Source of the DNA: Owenia fusiformis
Lineage: Eukaryota; Annelida; Polychaeta; Sabellida; Oweniidae
Assembly (NCBI GenBank): GCA_903813345.2
Contig: CAIIXF020000006.1
Span: 32,186,710 to 32,250,709 of the forward strand
Direction of reading: 5' to 3'
DNA length: 64,000 bases
The position numbers were made by a program, and so were the translations under genes. The notes beneath the pieces are model-generated. The model made no database searches and had not been told where the DNA came from. It saw nothing but the letters and a program-made list of their open reading frames with translations. Of this stretch, positions 46,301 through 58,212 are shown piece after piece (the first letter of the stretch is position 1; every line of letters begins with the position of its first letter).

Positions 46301-48166
46301 AATGTTGTTCTGTTTAATCCTAATGAAGTTCTGAAATTTAACATTGTGAAACAAGCCTTACATATATTTTTTAATAAGTGTTATCAAATGAGTAAAATTC
46401 CAAGCATATGGTTGAAAGCAATAATATTTCCCATACCTAAAGGGGGTGATAAGGATCCAAGAATTCCTCTCAATTATAGAGGTCTGAGTATTTTATCATG
46501 TATTTCAAAAGTTTATAGTAGTATTATTAATAAACGATTTAAGCTTTTCTGTGAGGATAATAATCTTTTAGATGACACCCAAAATGGGTATAGGAATGGC
46601 AGATCTTGTATAGACCATATTTTTACATTAAACAGTGTTGTAAAGAACAAGATAAGAGACGGTAGGGAACTATTTGCATGTTTTATTGATTTAAAGAAAG
46701 CCTTTGACTATGTAAATAGAAATCTTTTATTATATCGATTATTAAAATGTGGAGTTAAAGGGAAAATGTATAAAGCCATTAAACTGTTTTTGGTAGGTAC
46801 TGAATCAGCTGTTAAGATTAATAGTTTGATTACAGATTGGTTTGACACTAGATCAGGTGTAAGGCAGGGGGATAGCTTATCTCCAAGTCTCTTTGCATTA
46901 TTTATAGATAGTCTTCTGAAAGACTTGCAAAGTAGACAGTATGGTGTAAATATTAATGACTCTGTAAATATTTCTGTTTTAGCATATGCCGATGATTTAG
47001 TTTTACTTGCAGAATCAGAGAATGACATGCAAGAACAATTAAATATTGTAAATAGATGGTGCTATAAATGGCGACTGAATGTAAATATTTCAAAAACGAA
47101 AATTATGCACTTCAGAAAAGTCAATGTTGAGAGAAGTAATTTTAAATTTCAAATTGGGAATGCCCTTGTAGAATATACAGATAAATATACGTATCTTGGT
47201 ATAACATTTACTCAACATGGTAAATTTGATGAAATTGTAAAAACCTTATCAGACTCAGCTGGAAGAGCACTTGGGTCATTAATTAACAAATGTAAATGGA
47301 ATAAGGATCTTGGATATAAAACATTCACTAAATTATTTAATGTATGTGTTTTGCCTGTTCTCCATTATGGAGTAGGTGTTTGGGGAGCATACGATTGTTC
47401 AACAGTTTGCAATAATGTATCTAACAGAGCTCAAAGATATTTTGCTGGAGTTCATAAATTTGTACCACTTGATGCATTGCATGGTGATTTTGCTTGGACT
47501 CCCTTAGAAATTGAAAAAGATCTGGAGATTATTCGAACCTTTAATAGAATGATAATGATGCCAGATAATAGAATTACCAAACAAATATTCAAATGGGATA
47601 AAACTGTAAATAGTAAATGGAGTCAAGAGCTCCAAAAAATTTTAAATAGATGTGATTGTCAAGATAATTTTGAGAATTTAGAGTATTGTTATATAGAAAA
47701 AGTCAAAAAGAAACTACTGCTTACATATGAAACAACTTGGAATGATTTAGTACACAAGAAACCAAAATTAAGAACATATGTCAAATTCAAAACCTCATAC
47801 AAAACTGAGTCATATTTATTGCTAAATTTATCTAAGTTGGAACGATCTTTAATTGCACAATTACGTATGGGAATTTTACCACTGGAAATTGAAACAGGCA
47901 GATTTAGAAATGAAAAATTGGAAAATAGAAAATGTACTTTATGTAAATCTGGCAACATTGAGGATGAGGAACATTTTATTTTTAATTGTACATTTTATAA
48001 GGAAATAAGGAAAACATATTTACAAAATCACCAAATTTTTGAAGAAACAGAATCAACTACGGATCAAAAGTTTCAGTATTTATTTGAAAAAATGCCTAGG
48101 CAAGCTGCTCATTTTGTTAAACTTTGTTATTTTAAAAGAAGAAATGCCATTTATAATGTAAATTGA
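46301..48166 (+). CDS. LINE reverse transcriptase, open over 621 codons
   Basis: The protein would copy LINE RNA at the target site. No true start exists: the frame opens after a TAA at 46298-46300, mid-domain, and GTG at 46346 is not a credible start. Counting from 46346, the RT fingers (IPKGGDKDPRIPLNYRGLSI) are at residues 29-49, motif A (FIDLKKAFD) at 113-121, motif B (RQGDSLSP) at 173-180 and the palm YADD at 214-217; all catalytic aspartates are present. A C-terminal zinc knuckle C-x2-C…H-x4-C (KCTLCKSG, then EEHFIFNC) follows. The C-terminal domain is different from the CR1/L2-like LINE at 11.1-19.1 kb. Clade not assigned. Confidence 0.85.
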   Translation, partial: NVVLFNPNEVLKFNIVKQALHIFFNKCYQMSKIPSIWLKAIIFPIPKGGDKDPRIPLNYRGLSILSCISKVYSSIINKRFKLFCEDNNLLDDTQNGYRNGRSCIDHIFTLNSVVKNKIRDGRELFACFIDLKKAFDYVNRNLLLYRLLKCGVKGKMYKAIKLFLVGTESAVKINSLITDWFDTRSGVRQGDSLSPSLFALFIDSLLKDLQSRQYGVNINDSVNISVLAYADDLVLLAESENDMQEQLNIVNRWCYKWRLNVNISKTKIMHFRKVNVERSNFKFQIGNALVEYTDKYTYLGITFTQHGKFDEIVKTLSDSAGRALGSLINKCKWNKDLGYKTFTKLFNVCVLPVLHYGVGVWGAYDCSTVCNNVSNRAQRYFAGVHKFVPLDALHGDFAWTPLEIEKDLEIIRTFNRMIMMPDNRITKQIFKWDKTVNSKWSQELQKILNRCDCQDNFENLEYCYIEKVKKKLLLTYETTWNDLVHKKPKLRTYVKFKTSYKTESYLLLNLSKLERSLIAQLRMGILPLEIETGRFRNEKLENRKCTLCKSGNIEDEEHFIFNCTFYKEIRKTYLQNHQIFEETESTTDQKFQYLFEKMPRQAAHFVKLCYFKRRNAIYNVN

Positions 48167-48365
48167 ATTAAACTGCATGTATGTGTCTAAGAAATTCATG
48201 CTAGTATTTTTAAAATTGTTTGTTATGAATCTAATTGTAATTTTTAACATTAGTGGTTGATAAGCCCAAGTGGGCTGGGTTGCTTTTTATTACTTTTCTT
48301 TTGTATTGTATTGTATTGCATTGTATTGAACCTACCACTGTAAATAACAATAAAACTAAACTAAA
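46301..48365 (+). mobile_element. 5'-truncated LINE
   Basis: Contains an open reverse-transcriptase frame from 46301 to 48166, a 3' UTR of about 190 bp, a (TTGTA)n-like stretch at 48301-48330, and an A-rich end with direct AAACTAAACTAAAACTAAAC words. The endonuclease domain expected upstream is missing (5' truncation). Recent age is suggested by the uninterrupted frame. Confidence 0.8.
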
Positions 48366-48369
48366 ACTA

Positions 48370-49828
48370 AACTTAATCAGAAAAGGAGTATAGTTCAATA
48401 TACAAGTTCACATTCGTTCCATCCTCTTGTAGAAATGAATCTCATATTATTTCATCTCAAATATAGAACACAAAAATATAATAAAAAACAAGTTTCTATT
48501 AATTGCAAAAGTTAGCTTCTATGTCATGACTGAGTTTGGGTTCCACTTCTAGGGAAAAATATCCATCTGGAAATATCGTATTGACCATTGCTATACACTC
48601 CATATTTAATCCTCCCAGTAAATAACATTGATATACAGTATACAAGTATATATGACATCAAGGATCTGGGGTTTTGGTAACGTGAGACATGAGGCCACTT
48701 GTCTTTTTGAATCTCATATTCAATATTCTTTCTTTAAACCCTCATATTTAATATATTTGGAGTGGTAATTCAATTATGTACCTATTTTTTATTCTTTATC
48801 CCATAGTTGAACTCTTTTCCGCTCTGTTAGGTAACATAAAAACATATTTATGATATTTTGCAAATGCGTGGAAAAAGTGATATCTGTGGAATATGGAAAA
48901 TATTTCACAGATATCACCTTTTGGCAGGGATTTGAAAACTACCACCAATATGATGTGTTTTGTTACATCGTAATTTCATGACATCACAGGGATGAATGAA
49001 TGAATGGATGTTGTTTTGATATGCTTTGTTTAGTTTTAGAGGTGAACTATGGGAAAAATAGAACATCCTATGCATTTTCGTGATATTGTGTTAATCCAAC
49101 TCATTGATATCAATATCTGCGCTAATTCGCTATGCTAACTTGGCAATATATTGATATCAACTCGGAGATAAAGATAAAATCATTTAAAATCATATGATAT
49201 CCTATACATATCCTTTACTGTGCCACAACTTTCTCATATGTTATATAATTGGCACAGGCCATCATTTATTTTCCTTGAATTCATGCTTTTGTTCCTCGTT
49301 TTAGAAATGAGAGGAAATCTTTGATTTTCCTTGTATTTAAGTTGCTTAAATATTGCCCTGTGATGTTGATAAAAGTCAATAGTAATCCATTACAGTCACA
49401 GTTGAAATGTACCCATTGCTAGCCCAGAACCTACCAAAATAGCATTTGCATTTTGTCAATATTGCCCTATGTGCTTTCCATGAAAACAATTTTAATTGTA
49501 TCTTTTCTTCAGTATTTCATATATTACCTTTTAATATATTTAAATTGGTTAATATTTACATACTATTGACTTAGACAACAATAAATAAAGAATTTTTTGT
49601 AAAAACACCAAAAATGGTATATGATCTTTAAATGACTGTTGTGTTAACATCAAAGGTCAAAATTCGCTGAAATTGTATTTTTATAAAGCACAAATGATTT
49701 TTCTTCAATATGATATGCATTATTATCAGATATCTTTGGGGGCTAAAAAGGGCTCTTAATGACACCTGTCCTTTGGTTAAAATTTGCTAAATTTACTTAA
49801 ATGTTGCCAAATTTGCTTAAGTCTGGTC
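48370..49828. other. intron, nothing recognised
   Basis: AT-rich sequence. There is a short hairpin at 48875-48925 (GTGATATCTGTGGAATATGG and complement). No TIR pair or coding motif is seen. Confidence 0.5.
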
Positions 49829-51307
49829 AAAAGAGCACATAGGTTATCGCAAACAATTTCAGACAATTCTAACTTGAATATTGGATATTTTCTGATCATG
49901 AACATGGGTGTATCTTTAAGACCCACCTGTCATCTTCAAGAAAAGTGGATATATGGTAATGATGATTTAGTTAATCAGACCTATGTGATATTAAAGGAGT
50001 AATCGACCAATCAACATACTTTTTCAAAAATGTTGACCTAATTTTCACCAAAAATGCAACCTTTTATTATATTAAATTGTTGAATGCAACATTAGAATGT
50101 GTTTTGAGACATAATCTGTTTCCTAAAAGGAAAAGTTGATTGCTCCATGCAAGGACTTTCAAGATACTGAATTTGGATGACCAAAATATACTGAAACTAA
50201 TGGATAACTTGAGATTTTTCAATGGAGAAATAACATGGAGAACACTAATCTTATAACAATTCAGTTTTTCTTTCAAGAACCATTTGAATAAAGAATAGTA
50301 ATGCATTAAACATTGTAAAAAATGATTGCATTTTTGGTGAAAATGAGGTCAACATCTTTGAAAAAGTGTGTTGATGAGTTGGTTGTTAGTTAAATATTTC
50401 CAAGTCTGAATTTATTATTTTTTACGATAACTCAAAAAGTAGTTCATATTTTATATGTGAATAATATAAGCATGGCACACTGTCTAATGACACTTTGGGT
50501 AGTAGGCGGCCATGTTGAAAAATGGCCACCATTTTTACGTTTTTCACTTTAACTTGAAAAGTAGTGAAGTGATTTTGTTCATATTTGATATATGAATACT
50601 CATGAGCCTTGCACACTGTCTCATGACATTTCGGGTAGTAAGCGGCCATTATAAAAATTGGCTGTCATTTTTACATTTTTTACTGTAACTTAAAAAGTAG
50701 TGGAGTGATTTTGTTAATATTTGATATGTGAATACTTTAAGCATGGCACATTGTCTAATAAAACTTTGGGGAGTAGTCCGTCATCTTGAAAAATGGCCAC
50801 CATTTTTATGTGTGTTATTTTACATTTTTTATTATAACTCAAAAAGTAATAGAGCGATTTTGTTCATATTTGATATATGAATACTCATAAGCATTGCATA
50901 CTGTCTAATGACATTTTGGGTAGAAGGTGGCCATTTTAAAAAATGGCCACCATTTACAAGTACATGTGTGCGATTTTTAAAAAATTTTATAGGTGGCTAC
51001 TTAAATGCATATTACTTCTTCTGATGACAACTTGGCTAGTGAGCAACCATTTTGAAAAAGGTGGCGTTTCTTATGTGTGTTGTTTTATGATATTTGCTAT
51101 ATATTTCGTTTGTAAAAATGCCAGCCTTTTCTGTTCGATGGGATTCGCTACGCTTTGGCGTTGCCGTTGTTCTGGTTATTATTGTATATCATTTTCTTTG
51201 AGATAGTGAATGGATCTTAAAAATATACCTGTCTTCATGGTCAGAAAATAGTCTTAATCCAAGATATAACTGTCTGAAATTGTTTGTGATAACCTACGTG
51301 AACCTTT
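49829..51307. mobile_element. AAAGGAGCACGT TIR element, copy 1
   Basis: Degenerate TIRs of about 100 bp (AAAGAGCACATAGGTTATCG and complement at 51285-51307). The interior 50010-50390 is shared with the copy at 53979-58846 (ATCAACATACTTTTTCAAAA, GATTGCATTTTTGGTGAAAA). A truncated family-A element occupies 50402-51175. At 50050-50075 it preserves the empty sites of two insertions seen in copy 2. No transposase. Confidence 0.75.
50402..51175 (+). mobile_element. Helentron-like family A, 5'-truncated
   Basis: Lacks the ATCCCATCGAACG start and CCGT tract; keeps the internal units and the complete 3' end (TTCGATGGGAT at 51134-51144, hairpin, GTTCTGG). It sits inside the TIR element 49829-51307. 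Confidence 0.85.
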
Positions 51308-51610
51308 GCTTAAATGTGGTCAAATATATCCCATATGTTGACCATTTCTGTTCATTTGGAACATTAAGGGAATACTAGTAATTTATATTTCTCTAATTTA
51401 GCCCGGTCTTTTCAAAGGTTCATTTACGAGTAAATCCCTCAATAAAATTTACGTCTCAACCACCCTGAATAATTAAGTCAGCAAAATAAATAGCTCAAGA
51501 CCATCCAGAAATTATCAGATTATAGAACCGTCCAAATTTAATTCAAGGTTTGGTTATGTTATACGGTTATTTTGAATTTTCAATCACTTGCAGAATGTGC
51601 TCTTCAAATA

Positions 51611-52081
51611 CTGTAAAACGGGTAATTTTGACACCGGGAAATGTTAGCGATTTTTCAATTTTAGGGGGTTTTAGCGTGGGAAATTTTAGCGAAATGAAGA
51701 TTAATGCATTAGAAATTTTATCATTTATGGCAGAAGAATGAATAACGGACATGACAGAGGAATTATCAAAATGTAAGACTTCTAACGCACATGGTATTGG
51801 TCCAAACTACTGTAATCTCATCTGACTAATCACAAAATCACGGTAGCATTTAAAATCATTGATTTTTCGGTCCAAACTAATCTCAAATTACAAACCGGAA
51901 GTCGAGCACTTAACGAAAAGCTCCTTAAATACTAGTATCATGTAGTTTCCCGGGAATTTGCAAATTTTAGCGCCCGGTTTATTTTAACCCCGGTTTATTT
52001 TAGGGAATTGAATTTTTAGCGAAACTATAGTGATCGCTAACAATCGCTAATTACCCCTCGCTAACAATACCCGTTTTACAG
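51611..52081. mobile_element. TA-flanked MITE with TTTAGCG words
   Basis: Ends CTGTAAAACGGGTAATTTTG and the inverse (…AATACCCGTTTTACAG), TA at 51609-51610 and 52082-52083. The word TTTTAGCG and its inverse CGCTAA are repeated about ten times, mostly near the ends. Tc1/mariner/pogo class by site. Confidence 0.85.
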
Positions 52082-52083
52082 TA

Positions 52084-53372
52084 TATACGTAGGGTGCAAA
52101 AATTGGCAAGAATGTGAGTTCCGATGAGGGAAAACAATTTATAAAGTGAGTCCTGAGCAAAAATAATAATGTTTGTTTCCTTGAATCAAACACTGCTCAA
52201 ATTGAATCATTTGATTATATGTGTTTCCAAAATGTAGCCATTTGTGTTCCATTGTTGAAACATCTTCATAATCAATGCACTCATGTGATCTCCAGCCAGT
52301 TTATAGTAATATATTATTATTGTGAGTGATCTTTATTTACCATTCATTTAAGAATTTAACATGGTCATAATGCATTGTGTGTGCACCACACTATTATTGT
52401 TACCTTATATGTTTTATATATTTTTGTATTTTTAGTTTAGTTAGTGTTTTGTAGTTTAGATATGTAGACCATAGTTCTGACTAATGTAATCATGTTATGA
52501 TACTATATGTCAATAAAAGTTATAATATACTTGCTATTTCTAATTACAGCATGAAAAAGTATGGGCATTGCATCACTGAGCTTTCACCAAAATTCTCTTT
52601 GGGGAAAAGTAAAGCCTCTCAATTTCATTCTTTTTTCTTTTTGCTCCGAGGGACAATTTTAGCCTCCATGGCCTGGAAACTCCAATACTGACCCAACTAA
52701 AAGAAAAGAAATTGATATTACCATGAACTCATAAATACATTTAATGTTAAATCAAAGTAAATCTTATTAAATATGTGTTTAGTTAGGTAAGATCAAGACA
52801 ATATAAAGAAACAATGTCATGGCAAACGTAAACCTCCTTTATGTTGTTTTCCTTCAAAGAAAAATTAATTTGTCAGAATTCTTTCATTGATTTGGAAAAC
52901 TGAAGTGTCTGGATGATGAATAAAAATTGCATTGTTATCTAATCATTATTTTAAGATGATAGGGTTAGAATTATAGAAACTATGATCATTTTTGTGAAAA
53001 AATGATCATTTCTTTCCAAAATTTGTCGTGCTTTCTAGAAGGTTTGAGAAGTTCTAGACCGTGTTCAGACGAAATGTTGAGACGCTGTGATACAAGAGGT
53101 ATATCTGCATGGTATGGCCAATGTTTCTACGAAAGGGAAAGAAATATTCTGTCCAAACGTCGAAATAAATGAGTACTTACAAATCTCCCACCGAAAATAC
53201 TGGGTATAACATCGTAAACTTCCGGTGTTACGACATATAAGAGAATGGGGTGTGATTAAGAAACCCTTTTCCTTTCATTTGGTAAACATGACTTCACTGC
53301 TCGTCATAATATAAGATGTCATTATATTTTCACCCCCCTGATTCTAGTCTATATTCACTACTTTTATTTCAG
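52084..53372. other. intron, nothing recognised
   Basis: AT-rich sequence leading to the exon at 53373. The last 60 bp contain a normal polypyrimidine tract (CTACTTTTATTTCAG). Confidence 0.5.
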
Positions 53373-53973
53373 ACAAGATGAATTAAGAATACGTATAGAT
53401 GAGTTATCAAAACAATTGGATTCGAGTACAGATGTCCATAAATGTAACATAACGTCACAGCATATACAAGCACCTGTATGTACCAAAATTGAAAAAGAAT
53501 TAGGGAATAATGACACCAACTCATCCAGCTTTTTTAATGAGGAACCTTACAAATTATCTAAACCTGTGAAACTTCTTAAGAGTCTCGCTGAGCCACTTGA
53601 AACTAAATCACTGGTTGGAGACTTAGATATGGATCAAACTGTGACAGACTACTCTAAACAACACACAAAGTACTGCCAAAAAATACATCACCAACTCATG
53701 GATGCTGTAAAGGAAGTGATATCCAGTCAGAACTCTGGTAAAAATGTTTTTGAACCATCTAAAATTGAATCGAACTGTTTGTCAAGAGCTTTTGAAGGAC
53801 CGTATAATAGCGACTTGAAAACCCTATCCAAATATGTTGAAGAACCAGTATCAAATAAGTCAATATTCACTGAGATCCCTTATACAGAACAATTCAGGGA
53901 TTTAAACGAAGTTGTTGAGGGGACCAGAGCAACTCATGTAGAGGATATTGAACCAGTTCTTCAAGTAGAGGAG
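53373..53973 (+). CDS. armadillo-repeat gene, exon f (601-bp linker exon)
   Basis: A large exon with acceptor CTTTTATTTCAG, entering in phase 2 and completing arginine from the previous exon, and leaving in phase 0 at GAG|GTAAGA. About 200 open codons. The first residues RQDELRIRIDELSKQLDSS look like a short coiled coil. The rest is acidic, polar and rich in Ser, Lys and Glu, without domain signature. A long disordered region after ARM repeats is what TERB1-like proteins have before their Myb domain, but many ARM proteins have such tails. If the donor is not used, the frame runs 17 codons into the transposon and stops at 54027. Confidence 0.75.
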
Positions 53974-54211
53974 GTAAGAAAGGAGCACGTAAGTTATCGC
54001 AAACAATTTCAAACGATTCTAACTTGAATTATGAATGTTTTCTGATCATGAACATGGGTGTATCTTTTAGATCCATTCATTATCTTCTAGAAAAGTATAT
54101 ATAATGATAATTTAGTTAATCAGACCTAAGTGATGTTAAAGGGGCAATGGACCAATCAACATACTTTTTCAAAAATGTTGACCTAATTTTCACCAAAAAT
54201 GCAGCCTTTTT

Positions 54212-55195
54212 ATCTCCCCACCACATAGTGTGGGGCCATATTGTCGGCCTAGGCGCGTCCGTCTGTCTGTCCGTATGTCCGTCTGTCCGTACGTCCGGCA
54301 GTTTTCTCCAAACCTGCTACAGATATCACCTTCAAATTTTCAGGGATAACTTATAATAAAAATTAACTCGATACCTACTTCCTGCCGGCCATTTTGAAGT
54401 CAAATGCTAAAATCCTTGTCTGCAAACTTTAAGAAAAACGGCTTTACAGTTGCTTTTAAAACTTTAACATCTTGTTCAGCTCACTTCATTCTAGATCTGA
54501 TTATTAGGTTTTAGAACTGTTTGCTCAGTCATGTCAGCCATTTTGAATGTTTTAAGAAAAGTTAGCGCGCGATAATACTTTGTATCATATTGAATGGTGT
54601 TTTTCAGTTTTCATACTTTAACTATTTAGTAGCTTTATAAATAATTTCAGGTGTACTTTGTTGTAAAAGCCTATGTTATTGTTAACAGTAGCTATATGTG
54701 ATAATTTTGTAAAAAGAATCAGCAAAAACTCATTATCACTTTTTTATTGTTGGCCATTTTGGATATTTCCGTCCTAAAATCTTGTCTGTAAAGTCTTGTC
54801 CACGCGTTTTCAGGTGAACCGTTTCGTAGATAAATTTCAAATTTTCAGGGATGATTCCTAGTGAAAATCTAGAAGAGATTAATTTTTGGCATTCTGGATA
54901 AATGTCAAGGCAGCCATTTTGGATTTTCTGTCCTCAAATCTCGTCTGTAAAGTCTTGTTTACATGTTTTCTGGTTAACTGTGTGACGGATCAATTTCAAA
55001 TTTTCAGGGGTGGTTCTTAGTATGAAAATCTAGAACTGACTAATTTTTTGGCATTCTGGGTAAATTTTAAGGTGGCCATTTTGGATTTTCCGTCCTCAAA
55101 TTGTTTCGGCAAAGTCTTGTCTACTCATTTTTAGGATAACCATTTGACTGGATCACCCATAGGTGCGGACATTTTGTACACATTTGTGTTCTTGT
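54212..55195 (+). mobile_element. Helentron-like element family B, copy 3 (short)
   Basis: Start ATCTCCCCACCACATAGTGT (one change from the family start), CCGT/TCTG tract at 54258-54295, two to three minisatellite units only, end GGTGCGGACAT, hairpin ACACATTTGTGT, TTCTTGT. The unoccupied site in copy 1 of the host (50060) reads CCTTTTATTATAT; here CCTTTTT precedes and ATTATAT follows, so there is no duplication. Confidence 0.88.
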
Positions 55196-55704
55196 ATTAT
55201 ATCACGGTGTATAACCCAAACGCTCCTACATGCACGACGGAGCGTTTCATTTACGCGGAAACGCTCCGGAGCGAAATAAAATGACGGCTAATGAAGATTC
55301 CACTATGACCGTAAGTATTGTTCCTCTCGTTTCTCTCACATATCATATGCTATGGTGAAATATTATGTACCATTCGATGAACAATACCGTGAGCAAAGAT
55401 CTGATGTATTCAACTTCTGGTGGTAAACTGATATCTGCTTGATCAAAGCTCCGTACTGTAGATCGAACGAATCTGAAGATGACGATTTGACCACAAATTA
55501 CGAATTAAACTAGTATTTCTATGAAAACGTTAATCTTTCTGTTAAAGTAGTAGATCACAAACTACTATATTCTCATTTCCTAAAATCCCAGTCCAAATCC
55601 ATTACTTGTTCTCGAGAAATCGCTTGTTTTCCTCGAAACGCTCCGTCGATTTAGAACACAATTTTAGAAACGCTCTTACCATTTTGTTTTGATATAATTT
55701 TCAG

Positions 55705-55887
55705 ATTATTAGAGAAGAGTTTCGAATCGAACCTATCTCTCAAAAACGTGTTGTACTTGTTAGGCAAGTTGAAACATGTGAACCTGGTGGTGCTAAACGT
55801 GCAACTAGCTTATTTAAGCCTACATTAGATGATGTCATGCCTACATATGTGCTAAATCATAAAACTATAGAAAAAAACGAAAATTGA
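55705..55887 (+). CDS. possible 60-codon exon of the CACGGTG element
   Basis: After an acceptor-like TATAATTTTCAG the frame runs IIREEFRIEPISQKRVVLVR, then QVETCEPGGAKRATSLFKPT and a stop at 55885. In the inverted fragment copy at 61114-61991 the same segment keeps the frame for about 45 codons without indels but has gained two stops. It resembles no family I know. It could be the last exon of a transposon protein, or chance. Confidence 0.3.
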   Translation: MIREEFRIEPISQKRVVLVRQVETCEPGGAKRATSLFKPTLDDVMPTYVLNHKTIEKNEN

Positions 55888-56325
55888 TATATGAATTAAT
55901 CTTTCTTCTATTGATGCCAAGGGGTATAATAGATCTTTTCTTTCTCTTCCTGAAAAGAAAAGGCAAGCTACATATTTCCTAAACTGATCTAGACTACCGG
56001 AGCGTTTCCAGTTCACTGTGTTAACCAGATCGGAGCGTTTCTTGAATATGAGAATGTCATCATTTCTAAGACTGGATTTTCGGTCATCAAATCACTATTA
56101 CGATAATGTATGGTGCGTTGAAGCATTGGAATTTGACTAAAATAGACGTTGGTGCTCTAATCTTAGCTCAACTAATCACATGTCTCGACAAAAGGGGTTT
56201 TGACCGGTAGAATGACAAATACATTTTTGAATTTTGATAACTATACTGCTTTGTACAGCTCTTCCTAATTGCTTCAAACGTCAACAGCCAGCCAAGTACA
56301 ACATGAATATCACACCCATCGAATG

Positions 56326-58212
56326 CAGTACTGTCAACCCCCAAAGATTTTCTTGCGGGACAGATTTTTTAGACCCAGTGCCCAAAATTCGCGGGATTTT
56401 GCGGGACATCTACTAAATTCGCGGGATTTCGCGGGACATTTAAGGGATTTGCGTGATTGCGCTTATAGGCCAATTTTTTTTTTATCAAATTCGGGGGATT
56501 TCGCGGGACCATTCGAGGGACAAACACCCTAATTGCGGGACAGTTAACAGGTTTACCAGCAAAAACTTCATAGAGGGACAGATTTTCTAGAAAAAGTGCC
56601 CTAAATTTGCGGGATTTCGCGGGACATCCACCTAAATTTGCAGGATGTCCCGGGACATTCAAGGGATTTGCGTGATTTGGACTAATGTAAAAGCGTGTAA
56701 AAGTACTTAAATCAAACTTTCAGATACTGATTAATCAAATATAATGCACCGTTACATTGTAACTTAAATAAACGTCAACATAACTTCACAAAATACGCAT
56801 AGAAATATTATTTCAATTGAAAGCCCATGGTATAGGGTTTCGATTAATCTACATCAAATTATAGGGAATGAGGTTACGTTTCTAGATAGGGTTTGTAGAA
56901 AAAACCGGGTACCGGGTAGTAAATCCTCAATGCTGGGTTCAAACTTGGTACCCGGTCGAAAAAACCGGGTACCCAAAAAACGAAATATACGAATATACAA
57001 CATAATTAGATCATTAGAAAACGTGTAAGATTTGTTTTGAATTTACAAAAATGTATGTAACTTCCTTCAAAATTGAGATAGAAGCTTCAAATAAAAAGCA
57101 TTTTAAGCGTCTTTTCTTCCTCTATCATAATGGTCATATTTCCATTGGTAATGAAGGGGGAGGGGGGTGCGATCGCACCATCACACCCTCACCTGGCTAC
57201 GCCAATGACATTGTAAGACGATTTGAATAACAAGGCAAATCAATTTTACTCTATTTTCAATAGTTCGTATGTTGGTACGTGAATTGTTTTGATTATGATT
57301 TAAATCTGTAAATTGCTATCGTTGCTTTAGCAGAGAGGTGACGTGTGTTAATTTACATGATGCAATGTGTAAGATTTTGATTATTAATCATAATTTAAGT
57401 TATCCCAACTGTCGACAAAATGTCCACTGAATTGTCCACTAAATTGTTATGTCTTACAATGTCATAGGCGTAGCCAGGAGAGGGTGCGATGGTGCGATCG
57501 CACCCCCCCCCCCCATAACCGATGAAAATATGGTCATGACGATAGAGGAAGAAAAGAGCCTTAAAATATGCTTTTTATTTGAAGCTTCTAGCTCAATTTT
57601 GAAGGATGTTACACACATTTTTGTAAATATAAAACAAATCTTACACGTTTTCTGATAATCTAATTATGTTATACTCGTATATTCGTTTTGTTTTTGGGTA
57701 AGCTTACCCGTTTTTTGACCGGGTACCGGGTACCGGGTACCAAGTTTGAACCCAGCATGGAGGATTTACTACCCGGTACCCGGTTTTTTCTACAAACCCT
57801 TTCTAGATATCAGCGTCCATTTATTGTAACTCGCGTTTGCTAACATTTGCTCATTTCTGAGATGAAGGCCACACGGATAGTAAAAAGGCCAACGTTGGAA
57901 CTATTTGACCTACATCCCTATTGTCGTAATTAAAATGAAAGTTGAACCCTTCCTCTTTATTTTGATACCAAACAACAGCATGCTAGGTACTTAAAATTAG
58001 GTAAACTTTACTCCTCAAAAGTGCAAAAACTTAGCTTCTTATATAAGATTAGATAATCACAATATAGGGGATTGCAACAATTTCGGAAATTCGCGGAGGT
58101 CGAAAGCCACATTTGCGGGACTTCGCGGGACATTGCGGGACACGCGAATTAGCCTAATTTTGATCGAATTCGCGGGATAATCCCGCCATTCGCGGGACAC
58201 TTGACAGCTCTG
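56326..58212. mobile_element. CAG…CTGTCAA element with 6-bp TSD CGAATG
   Basis: Ends CAGTACTGTCAA and the complement of CAGAGCTGTCAA. CGAATG lies on both sides (56320-56325 and 58213-58218). The fragment copy of the host at 61190-61210 has the empty site (inverse of CCCATTGAATGATAAAC), which confirms insertion and borders. Near both ends the word GCGGGAC and GGGATTTCGCGGG are repeated many times (56357-56660 and 58075-58200). No transposase. Confidence 0.88.
56888..57800. mobile_element. hAT-like fold-back with 8-bp TSD TTCTAGAT
   Basis: Ends AGGGTTTGTAGAAAAAACCG and complement; arms of about 320 bp pair closely around a 240-bp middle. TTCTAGAT flanks both sides exactly (56880-56887 and 57801-57808), an 8-bp duplication typical of hAT. 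Each arm holds several GGGTACCGGGTA words at its outer end and TGGCTACGCC/GGCGTAGCCA plus GCGATCGCACC at its inner end. Confidence 0.92.

Noticed and set aside
54147-54356. 69-codon frame crossing the family-B border.
   Set aside because: It joins two unrelated repeats by chance; the CCGT tract gives an artificial V-C-x-S-V peptide seen in every copy.
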